This document shows, one piece after another, positions 24,862-33,123 of a stretch of DNA of 64,000 bases. The notes beneath the pieces were generated by a model, which had not been told where the DNA came from, ran no database searches, and saw only the letters and a program-made list of their open reading frames with translations. A program made the position numbers and the translations under genes. The stretch's first letter is position 1; every line of letters starts with the position of its first letter. This DNA is from an uncultured Polaribacter sp. (lineage in GTDB: Bacteria; Bacteroidota; Bacteroidia; Flavobacteriales; Flavobacteriaceae), in assembly GCA_943788045.1 (NCBI GenBank), contig CALSOT010000002.1, forward strand, positions 924,310-988,309, read 5' to 3'.

Positions 24862-27465
24862 AGCCAAGGATTACCGTTTATGAATGTACTTGTTAAGGGC
24901 ACATCAAATGGAACTACTACTGATGACAAGGGAGAGTTTAGTATTACTGTAAAGGAATTACCAGTTAATTTAGTAGTTTCTTCAATTGGTTTTAAAACGA
25001 AAGTTATTAACGTTTCAAGCTCATCTTATATTACAATTACTATTCAAGATGGCAATGAATCTCTAGAAGAAATTGTAGTAATCGGTTCTAGAAATGCAAA
25101 AAGAACAGCCGTTGATACACCTGTTCCTGTAGATATTATAGATGTACAAGATTTAGCTACAAAAAACGGTAAGGTAGAAGTAAATGATATCTTGCAATTT
25201 GCAGCACCATCATTTAATGCAACTAAACAGTCTGGTTCTGATGGGGCAGATCATATTGTACCTGCCTCTTTAAGAGGTTTAGGACCGGATCAAACATTAG
25301 TTTTAATTAATGGAAAGAGAAGGCATCAATCTTCTTTAGTTAATATTTTTGGTACTAGAGGTCGTGGTAATTCAGGAACAGATTTAAATGCTATACCTGC
25401 TTCAGCAATAAAAAGGATAGAAGTTTTAAGAGATGGAGCCTCTGCACAATATGGATCTGATGCTATTGCTGGTGTTATAAATATTGTATTAAAAGATAAT
25501 ACTGATGGTATTTCTGCAGGAATAACTTATGGTGCTTATAGTACAAACGTAGGTACTGGATGGGAAGCAGAAACTGGTGAAACACTATGGAACGTTAATG
25601 GTAAAAACAGATTAGACGGTAAAGATAAAAATTTTGATGGTGGTTCTTTTAAATTAGATTTAAACTATGGTGCTAAAATTAATGATAAAGGAGGTTTCAT
25701 AAACTTTACAACAGAATTTTTATCTAAAGACAATACTTTAAGACCTGGTTTTTCTTGGAGAAAAGGATATGGAAGTGCAGGAATTGATGGATTTAACTTT
25801 ATGGTAAATTCAATAATTCCTATTTCAGAAACTACAGAAGTATATGCTTTTGGTGGAAGAAACTATAGAGATACAAATGCTTATGCTTTTTCTAGAAGCA
25901 GTTTTGCTGATGGAGATAATAGATCAGTTCCTAGTATTTATCCAAATGGTTTTACGCCAAGAATTACATCAATAATTACAGATGGATCTCTTTCTGCTGG
26001 TGTTAAACATGAGTTAGATAATGGATGGAATCTAGATTTTAATAATACTTTTGGAGTAAATAAATTTCATTATTTCATAAAAGACTCAAATAATGCTTCT
26101 TTAGGAAGTGCATCTCCAACAGATTTTGATGCTGGAGGTCATAGTCTTTCACAAAATACGACAGGTTTAGATTTCAGTAAATACTTTGAAAATACTGCAG
26201 AAGGTTTAAATATTGCTTTTGGACTAGAATACAGAACTGAAAATTTTCAAATTTTTGCAGGTGAAGAAGCTTCTTATGGTTTGTACGATACAAATGGTAT
26301 CATACTTACTAATCCAGCTTTACAAACTGTAGCTAAAGACTCAAACAACGATGATTTACCTGGTGGTTCACAAGGTTTTCCTGGATATAGTCCAGATAAT
26401 GAAGTAGACAGAAGTAGAACGAATATTGGTTTATATTTTGATACAGAATTAAACATAAGTGAATCATTTTTAGTTAGCGCAGCTATCCGTTATGAAGATT
26501 ATAGTGATTTTGGTAATACATTTAATTATAAATTAGCGAGTAGATATAAAGTAAGCGATAATTTATCTTTTAGAGGATCTGTATCTAGTGGATTTAGAGC
26601 ACCTTCTTTAGCGCAAATATATTACAATCTAAAGTTTACAAATATAGTTGCAGGTAAATCAGTACCATCTTTATTATCAGCAAATAATAGTACCGTTACA
26701 AAAGCATTTGGTATTGGAGATTTACAAGAAGAAAAAGCTTTAAATACAAGTATTGGTTTTACTTATAAGACTGGTGGATTTACAGCTACAATAGATGCAT
26801 ATTCTATTTCTGTTGATGATAGAATTATTTTAACTGATAATTTTACAGATCAAACAATATTAGCACCTTTAGGTGTTGATGCTGCTCAATTTTTTGCAAA
26901 TGGTGTAGATACAAAAACAAGTGGAGTTGATATTGTTTTAAACTACAAAACTACAATTGGAGAAGATCATAAATTAGATGTAGGATTAATAGGTAATCTA
27001 AATAAATTAGAGATTAAAGAAGTTCACAATGGATCTTTAAATCCATACACCTTCTTTAGTGGTTTTTCTCAAGCATATTTGGAAGCTGCTGCACCAGATT
27101 ACAAATTTGGTTTAAATTTAGGATATTCTCACAAAAAATTTGATGCAAACGTTACATTAACACAATTTAGCGAGGTTCAATTACAAGATTTTCAATGGGT
27201 AGATTCACCTCCTAGTACAAAGGCAGAAGCAGATGCTTTATATTTATCTGCTACAGATATCTATGAAGCTACATTAACTACAGATGTTAGTTTAGGCTAT
27301 GAATTAACTGATAAAATAAAATTAACTGTAGGAGCAAATAATTTATTCAATAAATACCCAACTCCACAATTTGATGGTTGGACAGATCAAGGAGGATTAG
27401 CTGACTCTGTTCAAATGGGTTCAGATGGAGCCTATTACTTTACAAGAGTTAGTTTTAATTTCTAA
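24757..27465 (+). CDS. TonB-dependent receptor (no STN domain)
   Basis: A 902-residue outer-membrane importer. Signal peptide 1-25; carboxypeptidase-regulatory-like domain 27-100; TonB box LEEIVVIGSR (103-112); plug about 113-250 (RGLGPDQTLVLINGKRRHQS, DLNAIPASAIKRIEVLRDGA, SAQYGSDAIAGVINIVLK); barrel to the terminal RVSFNF. From the plug on it is closest to the STN-bearing receptor at 16942 (shared FNATKQSG.DGADHI, GTRGRGNSGTDLNAIP), yet its first 35 codons match the 20021 receptor. The gene is therefore mosaic. There is no SusD partner, so a siderophore-like or small-molecule ligand is more likely than a glycan, but this is inference. Confidence 0.95.
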   Translation: MKQKYLLKFCTIAFMFMLPLGLMAQTIKGKVTDSSSQGLPFMNVLVKGTSNGTTTDDKGEFSITVKELPVNLVVSSIGFKTKVINVSSSSYITITIQDGNESLEEIVVIGSRNAKRTAVDTPVPVDIIDVQDLATKNGKVEVNDILQFAAPSFNATKQSGSDGADHIVPASLRGLGPDQTLVLINGKRRHQSSLVNIFGTRGRGNSGTDLNAIPASAIKRIEVLRDGASAQYGSDAIAGVINIVLKDNTDGISAGITYGAYSTNVGTGWEAETGETLWNVNGKNRLDGKDKNFDGGSFKLDLNYGAKINDKGGFINFTTEFLSKDNTLRPGFSWRKGYGSAGIDGFNFMVNSIIPISETTEVYAFGGRNYRDTNAYAFSRSSFADGDNRSVPSIYPNGFTPRITSIITDGSLSAGVKHELDNGWNLDFNNTFGVNKFHYFIKDSNNASLGSASPTDFDAGGHSLSQNTTGLDFSKYFENTAEGLNIAFGLEYRTENFQIFAGEEASYGLYDTNGIILTNPALQTVAKDSNNDDLPGGSQGFPGYSPDNEVDRSRTNIGLYFDTELNISESFLVSAAIRYEDYSDFGNTFNYKLASRYKVSDNLSFRGSVSSGFRAPSLAQIYYNLKFTNIVAGKSVPSLLSANNSTVTKAFGIGDLQEEKALNTSIGFTYKTGGFTATIDAYSISVDDRIILTDNFTDQTILAPLGVDAAQFFANGVDTKTSGVDIVLNYKTTIGEDHKLDVGLIGNLNKLEIKEVHNGSLNPYTFFSGFSQAYLEAAAPDYKFGLNLGYSHKKFDANVTLTQFSEVQLQDFQWVDSPPSTKAEADALYLSATDIYEATLTTDVSLGYELTDKIKLTVGANNLFNKYPTPQFDGWTDQGGLADSVQMGSDGAYYFTRVSFNF

Positions 27466-27483
27466 GAAATAATACTTACAAAT

Positions 27484-27518
27484 AAAAACACCCAAGTCTA
27501 TAGACTTGGGTGTTTTTG
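27484..27518. terminator. Bidirectional terminator between the receptor and ferredoxin genes
   Basis: A long perfect stem (27486-27498 with 27503-27515) with a 4-nt loop has A-rich and T-rich flanks on the two sides. It can end both the plus-strand receptor transcript (stop 27465) and the minus-strand ferredoxin transcript (stop 27545). Confidence 0.88.
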
Positions 27519-27544
27519 TTTATAAAAAAATAAAGTTTTACATT

Positions 27545-27895
27545 TTAGTCATTATGCAAAAAACTTTGTTTCGCTAACAACTCCTCTTCTGTTTCTACAA
27601 CATCATCATCTGGCACACAACAATCTACAGGACATACTGCTGCACATTGTGGCTCATCATGAAAACCTTTACACTCTGTGCATTTATCTGGCACAATATA
27701 ATAAATCTCATCAGATATTGGCTCCTGATCTTCATCAGCGTTTATAGACTTGCCACTTGGCAATACTGCATTTCCTGTTAAATCTGTACCCTGTGAGTAT
27801 TTCCAATCATCTGCTCCCTCATAAATTGCCGTATTAGGACATTCAGGCTCGCAAGCTCCACAATTTATGCATTCATCTGTTATTATAATTGCCAT
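27545..27895 (-). CDS. Ferredoxin with two 4Fe-4S cluster motifs
   Basis: A 116-residue electron carrier. The first cluster motif [19 protein letters not shown] lies near the N-terminus (about 8-26). A second Cys set, [19 protein letters not shown], follows an acidic insert of about 45 residues. The spacing resembles YfhL-type ferredoxins with an extended second loop. A Cys-Cys pair follows the second CP (VDCCVPDDD). The cytosolic partner is unknown. It is transcribed away from the LuxC-like gene, with facing promoters in the 70-bp gap; flavobacterial genomes often keep this ferredoxin, the reductase and serC together. Confidence 0.93.
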   Translation of the reverse strand: MAIIITDECINCGACEPECPNTAIYEGADDWKYSQGTDLTGNAVLPSGKSINADEDQEPISDEIYYIVPDKCTECKGFHDEPQCAAVCPVDCCVPDDDVVETEEELLAKQSFLHND

Positions 27896-27915
27896 AATTT
27901 TCTGTTCTGTTTTTG

Positions 27916-27923
27916 TACCTTTG
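27916..27923 (+). promoter_or_regulatory. -7 box for the LuxC-like gene
   Basis: TACCTTTG is a full TAnnTTTG match 42 bp before the ATG at 27966. An ATTG at 27888-27891, 24 bp upstream, could serve as the -33 element but overlaps the start of the ferredoxin gene. The box runs into the 14-bp palindrome at 27920-27933. Confidence 0.55.
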
Positions 27924-27929
27924 CAATTG

Positions 27930-27937
27930 CAAAAATA
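27930..27937 (-). promoter_or_regulatory. -7 box for the ferredoxin gene
   Basis: On minus the bases are TATTTTTG (TAnnTTTG), 34 bp before the ferredoxin ATG. CAA motifs at 27954-27960 on plus could give the -33 TTG. The box shares the palindrome with the opposing promoter, so the two face each other and cannot easily be occupied together. Confidence 0.55.
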
Positions 27938-27965
27938 AAGCCAAAATCATAGACAACCAAAATAA

Positions 27966-29027
27966 ATGAATAGTATTCAAAATAGAATTACTGCATTCGC
28001 AAAATTAGGAGCTTTTTTAAGTCAGTTTTCTGTCGAAAAAACAATAAAAATCGATGGTATTGAACATAATGAAATCTTTTTTGATGGTTTTTTACATCAA
28101 ATAAAAATTGCGCAAGAAAATAACTCTTGGTTTACTAAAGAAAACATATTATTAGCATTAAACAGCCTAAGTAAATCACTAACAAACAACAACTTAATCT
28201 CGTTTACAGAAAACCATAATTTACATATAAACTCAACTAAAAAAGTCGCCATTATTATGGCTGGAAATATTCCTTTGGTTGGGTTTCATGATTTTTTATC
28301 AGTCTTAATTTCAGGTCATTCTGTATTAGTAAAGCAATCTTCTAATGACAAACACCTTTTGCCCTTTTTAGCGAAGTATTTAGAGTATGTTGAAAAAGAT
28401 TTTAAAGGAAAAATCACTTTTACAGAACAAAATCTAACAAATTTTGATGCTATAATCGCTACTGGTAGCGATAATACTGCACGTTATTTTGAATTTTATT
28501 TTAAAAATAAACCAAATATTATTAGAAAAAGTAGAAATTCTGTAGCAGTAATAACAGGAAAAGAAACTGAAGAAGATTTTATTGAATTATCAAATGATAT
28601 ATTTCAGTATTTTGGCTTAGGATGTAGAAATGTTTCGAAATTATATGTTCCAAAAAATTATAATTTCGATCAGTTTTTTAAAGGTATGTATGTTAAAAAA
28701 GATATCATTAATAACGCAAAATATGCGAATAATTATGATTACAATAAGGCAGTTTATTTAATGAGTTTGTTCGATTTGTTAGAAAACGGTTTTTTAATGA
28801 TTAAAGAAGATAAAAGCTACTCCTCTCCTATTGCTACTATTTTTTATGAGTATTATGACAATGAAATAGATTTAAAAATAAAATTAAATCAAGATAAAGA
28901 GAAAATACAATGTATTGTTTCGAAAGGTTTTTTAGACAGTGAAGTTGCTTTTGGGCAAACACAAAATCCGAAGTTAACAGATTATGCTGATGGGGTAAAT
29001 ACTTTAGATTTTTTATCAAAAATATAA
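27966..29027 (+). CDS. Acyl-CoA reductase (LuxC family)
   Basis: A 353-residue member of the LuxC-like acyl-CoA reductase family (aldehyde dehydrogenase fold), which reduces acyl-CoA or acyl groups with NAD(P)H. The nucleotide-binding stretch VAIIMAGNIPLVGFHDFLSV is at 94-113, and the catalytic Cys is C220 in YFGLGCRNVSKLYVP. Compared with lux-operon LuxC (about 480 residues) it is short. No luxAB or luxD/E is present, so bioluminescence is not implied. The physiological acyl donor is unknown. It lies 41 bp upstream of serC and may be co-transcribed with the serine genes. Confidence 0.85.
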   Translation: MNSIQNRITAFAKLGAFLSQFSVEKTIKIDGIEHNEIFFDGFLHQIKIAQENNSWFTKENILLALNSLSKSLTNNNLISFTENHNLHINSTKKVAIIMAGNIPLVGFHDFLSVLISGHSVLVKQSSNDKHLLPFLAKYLEYVEKDFKGKITFTEQNLTNFDAIIATGSDNTARYFEFYFKNKPNIIRKSRNSVAVITGKETEEDFIELSNDIFQYFGLGCRNVSKLYVPKNYNFDQFFKGMYVKKDIINNAKYANNYDYNKAVYLMSLFDLLENGFLMIKEDKSYSSPIATIFYEYYDNEIDLKIKLNQDKEKIQCIVSKGFLDSEVAFGQTQNPKLTDYADGVNTLDFLSKI

Positions 29028-29068
29028 AATAGCTGCTAATTTGTGAATTTGTGGCAAAATAGAATAAA

Positions 29069-30142
29069 ATGAAAAAACATAATTTTAGTGCAGGTCCTTG
29101 TATTTTACCACAAGAGGTTTTAAAAAAAGCATCGGAAGCTATCCAAAATTTTAATGATGATGATTTATCATTAATAGAAATTTCTCACAGAAGTAAATCG
29201 TTTGTTGATGTAATTGAAAAAGCACGCTCTTTAGCTTTAGAGTTATTAGGTTTAGAAAATAAAGGATACAAAGCATTGTTCTTGCAAGGTGGCGCTAGTT
29301 TAGAGTTTTTAATGGTCGCTTATAATTTATTAAATAAAAAAGCAGCATACTTAAATACAGGAACTTGGGCAGATAAAGCCATTAAAGAAGCCAAAGAATT
29401 TGGTGAAATAGTAGAAGTTGGCTCTTCTAAAGATAAAGGTTATTCTTACATTCCTAAAGAATTTTCAATTCCTGAAGATGCTGATTATTTCCACTGTACA
29501 AGTAATAATACAGTTGCAGGAACCCAAATGAAAGATTTTCCAGAAACAAATATTCCTTTGGTTTGTGATATGAGTTCAGATATTTTTTCTCGTCAATTAG
29601 ACTTTGAAAAATTTGACTTAATCTATGCTGGTGCTCAAAAAAATATGGGTCCTGCAGGAACAACTTTAGTAATTATAAAAGAAAATATTTTAGGTAAGGT
29701 AGAAAGACAGATTCCTTCTATGTTAAATTATCAAATTCATATTGATAAAGACAGTATGTTTAACACGCCTTCTGTATTTGCTGTGTATGTTTCGATGCTA
29801 ACTTTACAATGGTTAAAAGATTTAGGTGGAATTAAATTTATTGAGGAAGTAAACAATAAAAAAGCTGCTCTTTTGTATAATGAGATTGATAGAAATTCTT
29901 TGTTTAAAGGAGTTGTTAACAAAGAAGATAGAAGTACTATGAATGCTACTTTTGTTTTAACTGATGAAGGTTTGACAGAAACTTTTAACAACATGTGGAC
30001 AGAAGCAGGAATTAATGGAATAAAAGGACATAGAAGTGTTGGTGGCTACAGAGCAAGTATGTACAACGCCTTACCACTTTACAGTGTGCAAGCATTGGTA
30101 GATGTAATGCAAGAATTAGAGAGAAAGATAATTACAGAGTAA
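29069..30142 (+). CDS. serC: Phosphoserine aminotransferase
   Basis: PLP enzyme that transfers the amino group from glutamate to 3-phosphohydroxypyruvate (serine synthesis). It also serves pyridoxal-phosphate synthesis in some bacteria. The 357 residues include MKKHNFSAGPCILPQEVL, the phosphate-binding QGGASLEF (73-80), and the PLP-binding K191 in YAGAQKNMGPAG. The C-terminal GHRSVGGYRASMYNALP substrate loop is complete. It is followed by a SerA-like dehydrogenase (93-bp gap). Confidence 0.96.
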   Translation: MKKHNFSAGPCILPQEVLKKASEAIQNFNDDDLSLIEISHRSKSFVDVIEKARSLALELLGLENKGYKALFLQGGASLEFLMVAYNLLNKKAAYLNTGTWADKAIKEAKEFGEIVEVGSSKDKGYSYIPKEFSIPEDADYFHCTSNNTVAGTQMKDFPETNIPLVCDMSSDIFSRQLDFEKFDLIYAGAQKNMGPAGTTLVIIKENILGKVERQIPSMLNYQIHIDKDSMFNTPSVFAVYVSMLTLQWLKDLGGIKFIEEVNNKKAALLYNEIDRNSLFKGVVNKEDRSTMNATFVLTDEGLTETFNNMWTEAGINGIKGHRSVGGYRASMYNALPLYSVQALVDVMQELERKIITE

Positions 30143-30235
30143 ATTTGTAAGTATAAAACATAATAAATACATCATAAAGTTTTTATGGGGAACTATTAAA
30201 CCCTTTAACTTTAAACTACTACATAAAAAATTAGA

Positions 30236-31186
30236 ATGAAAATATTAGCAAACGACGGAATATCACAAAGCGGAATTGATGCTTTAGAGAAAAAAGGATT
30301 TGAGATAATTACAGTAAAAGTTGCTCAAAATCAATTAGAAAATTACATCAACGAAAACAATATAGATGCAATTATAGTAAAAAGCTCAACACAAGTAAGA
30401 CAAGAATTAATTGAAGCTTGCCCTAGTTTAAAACTAATTGGATGTGGTAATGGTGATTTAGATAATATTGATATAGATTTTGCAGAAGATAATGGTTTAC
30501 ATGTAATTAATGCGCCTAATGCACCTTCTAGCTCTGTTGCAGAATTGGTTTTTGCACACCTTTTTGGAATGGTTAGATTCCTTCATTCTTCGAACAGAGA
30601 AATGCCTTTAGAAGGGGATTCTCGTTTTAATGAGTTAAAAAAAGCATATTCACAAGGTGTAGAGTTAAGAGGAAAAACAATTGGTATAATTGGTTTTGGT
30701 AAAGTTGGACAAGAAGTTGCTAAAATTGCTATTGGATTAGGTATGAATGTTTTAGCAAATGATAAACAAGTGATTAGCGCACCTATAACTTTAGAATTTT
30801 TTAACGGACAGAAATCTACTTTTACAATTGACACAATTGATAAAGAAGAATTATTAAAAGAATCAGATTTTATTACTTTACATATACCAGAACAAGACGA
30901 TTACATTATCACCAAAAAAGAATTTGAAAAAATGAAAGATGGTGTTGGAATCATAAATACCGCAAAAGGTGGTATTTTACATGAGGTAGATTTAGTATCC
31001 GCTATAAACACTGGTAAAGTGCAATTTGCAGGTTTAGATGTTTTTGAAACAGAACCAGCTCCAGCTGTTCAATTACTAATGAATCCAGAAATTTCTTTAA
31101 CTCCACATATTGGCGGTGGTACAAAAGAATCTCAAGATAGAGTTAGCCTAGAGTTGGCTGAACAAATCATCGCATTATTGAGCTAA
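30236..31186 (+). CDS. SerA-like D-2-hydroxyacid dehydrogenase with altered active site
   Basis: A 316-residue NAD-dependent dehydrogenase. Its position after serC and its short length, without ACT or allosteric domains, fit the flavobacterial 3-phosphoglycerate dehydrogenase. The Rossmann motif IIGFGKVG is at 151-158, the catalytic Glu is E273 in ETEP, and the catalytic His is H291 in LTPHIGG. Two positions differ from the family: the usual RGGVG/RAGVG substrate loop reads GCGNGDLDNID (Cys70 in place of Arg), and the usual NTARGG reads NTAKGG (Lys244 in place of the catalytic Arg). It may still be SerA, or a paralogue with shifted substrate. The gene ends 3 bp before the DUF1015 gene. Confidence 0.85.
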   Translation: MKILANDGISQSGIDALEKKGFEIITVKVAQNQLENYINENNIDAIIVKSSTQVRQELIEACPSLKLIGCGNGDLDNIDIDFAEDNGLHVINAPNAPSSSVAELVFAHLFGMVRFLHSSNREMPLEGDSRFNELKKAYSQGVELRGKTIGIIGFGKVGQEVAKIAIGLGMNVLANDKQVISAPITLEFFNGQKSTFTIDTIDKEELLKESDFITLHIPEQDDYIITKKEFEKMKDGVGIINTAKGGILHEVDLVSAINTGKVQFAGLDVFETEPAPAVQLLMNPEISLTPHIGGGTKESQDRVSLELAEQIIALLS

Positions 31187-31189
31187 TTT

Positions 31190-32428
31190 ATGGCAATTGT
31201 AAAACCTTTTAAAGCAGTAAGACCTCATAGAGATAAGGTGGCTTTAGTTTCATCTAAATCCTACGAAATTTATACACCAGAAATGTTAAATTCAAAATTA
31301 GCATTTAATCCTTATACATTTTTACATGTTATAAATCCTGGATATAAATATCATAAACAAGACATTTCTGGAGAAGCACGCTTTAAATTGGTGCACAATC
31401 GTTATTTAGAATTTAAAGAGGATGCCATTTTTACACAAGATAAATCTCCTGCTTTTTACATTTATCAAAAAACAACGGCTACAAATGTTTTTTGCGGAAT
31501 AATTTCTGCTACTTCTGTTGACGATTATCATAATAATATCATTAAAAAGCATGAAGGAACTCTAAAAAAAAGAGAACTATTGTTCGAAAATTATCTAAAA
31601 AACACAGGTTTTAACGCAGAACCTGTGCTTCTTACCTACCCTGATAATGATATAATTGATCGTTTAATAAATAAATACAAACAGCAAAGAGCAGAGTATG
31701 AATTTTCTACAACAGATAAAAACTCTCATTTACTTTGGGTGGTAGATAACGAAAATGATATTCATAAAATAATAGAAACATTTAAAGAAATAGACACATT
31801 ATATATTGCAGATGGTCATCATAGATCAACATCATCATGCCTATTAGCCAACAACTTAGCAAAAGAGAATCCCGAACATACAGGAAAAGAAGATTACAAC
31901 TTTTTTATGAGTTATTTACTACCAGAAAGCCAATTGAGTATTTATGAATTTAATAGATTCATAAGAGACTTAAACGGTTATTCGCCAGATGAATTTTTAA
32001 TTGAATTAGATACATTTTTTATAATTGAAAATCGAGGTCAAGAATTGTATAAACCGAAAGAAAAACATCATTTTTGTATGTATTTAAATAATGAGTTTTA
32101 TGCTTTATCTCTTAGGAAATCAGTTATAAATTTTACAGATGCTTTAAGTAAATTAGATGCTCAAATTCTATACAATACAGTTTTAAAGCCCATATTAGGT
32201 ATTAAAGATCTTAGAAATGCTTCTAAAATTGTTTATTCTCAAAATAAATCTGATAGTTTAGAATTAAAAACAAAAGTAGATACAGGTGAGTTTAAAGTAT
32301 CTTTTGGAATGCTAACAACATCGATTAATGAATTAAAAGAAATTGTAAACGCAGGTTTATTAATGCCTCCAAAAACCACATATATAGAACCAAAACTAAG
32401 AAGCGCACTAACGATATATGAATTCTGA
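31190..32428 (+). CDS. DUF1015 family protein
   Basis: A 412-residue cytosolic protein of the DUF1015 (COG4198) family, of no firmly assigned function to my knowledge. It begins with the family's IVKPFKAVRPHRDKV segment and has the conserved YIADGHHRSTSS motif at about 205-216. No signal peptide or membrane segment is seen. Its gene lies 3 bp after the SerA-like gene and overlaps the next gene by 11 bp, so it is tightly coupled to the serine genes. No phosphoserine phosphatase gene is visible here. A role linked to serine metabolism is therefore a reasonable inference, not a demonstration. Confidence 0.9.
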   Translation: MAIVKPFKAVRPHRDKVALVSSKSYEIYTPEMLNSKLAFNPYTFLHVINPGYKYHKQDISGEARFKLVHNRYLEFKEDAIFTQDKSPAFYIYQKTTATNVFCGIISATSVDDYHNNIIKKHEGTLKKRELLFENYLKNTGFNAEPVLLTYPDNDIIDRLINKYKQQRAEYEFSTTDKNSHLLWVVDNENDIHKIIETFKEIDTLYIADGHHRSTSSCLLANNLAKENPEHTGKEDYNFFMSYLLPESQLSIYEFNRFIRDLNGYSPDEFLIELDTFFIIENRGQELYKPKEKHHFCMYLNNEFYALSLRKSVINFTDALSKLDAQILYNTVLKPILGIKDLRNASKIVYSQNKSDSLELKTKVDTGEFKVSFGMLTTSINELKEIVNAGLLMPPKTTYIEPKLRSALTIYEF

Positions 32429-33098
32429 TATGATTAAAGAAAACTTACTTCACATTAAGAGAAAATTACCAGGAAATGTAACATTAGTAGCAGTTTCTAA
32501 AACCAAACCGGTGGCAGATCTGCAAGAAGCTTATGATGCCGGTCAACGTATTTTTGGCGAGAATAAAATCCAAGAAATGGTTGATAAACATGAAGTTTTA
32601 CCGAAAGACATTCAATGGCATATGATTGGTCACTTACAAAGCAATAAAGTAAAATACATGGCTTCTTTTGTTAACTTAATTCATGGCGTTGATAAATTTA
32701 AAACTCTTAAAGAAATTAATAAACAAGCAAAAAAGCATGACAGAGTTATCGATTGCTTATTACAAGTAAAGATCGCTAAAGAAGAAACGAAGTTTGGTTT
32801 TTCTGTCGATGAAATTGAAACTATTTTAAGCTCTAAAGAACTAAAAGATTTAGAGTATATAAAGATTGTTGGTTTTATGGGAATGGCTACATTTACAGAA
32901 GATAAACAGCAATTAGAAGAAGAGTTTTTATTACTTAAAACCCTTTTTGAGAAACAAAAACAAACAACTGAAACTAAAAACTGTAAACTCCAAATACTAT
33001 CTATGGGAATGAGTGGAGATTACCCTTTAGCAATTGCTAACGGTAGCACAATGATTAGAGTTGGGAGCTCTATTTTTGGAAATAGAAATTATAAATAG
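32418..33098 (+). CDS. YggS-family pyridoxal-phosphate homeostasis protein
   Basis: A 226-residue PLP-binding protein with a TIM-barrel fold related to alanine racemase. It acts in PLP homeostasis rather than as a known enzyme. The PLP Lys is K28 in LVAVSKTKP. FGENKIQEMVDK, WHMIGHLQSNKVK and LSMGMSGDYPLAI (with the phosphate-binding GS loop GSTMIRVGSSIFG) complete the signature. It overlaps the end of the DUF1015 gene by 11 bp. A PLP carrier next to serC, a PLP enzyme, is consistent. Confidence 0.94.
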   Translation: MNSDMIKENLLHIKRKLPGNVTLVAVSKTKPVADLQEAYDAGQRIFGENKIQEMVDKHEVLPKDIQWHMIGHLQSNKVKYMASFVNLIHGVDKFKTLKEINKQAKKHDRVIDCLLQVKIAKEETKFGFSVDEIETILSSKELKDLEYIKIVGFMGMATFTEDKQQLEEEFLLLKTLFEKQKQTTETKNCKLQILSMGMSGDYPLAIANGSTMIRVGSSIFGNRNYK

Positions 33099-33123
33099 TA
33101 AATATAGCTTAAAGAAAAATAAT

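Noticed and set aside
27966..29027. Bioluminescence operon
   Set aside because: Only a short LuxC-like reductase is present; luxA, luxB, luxD and luxE are absent.
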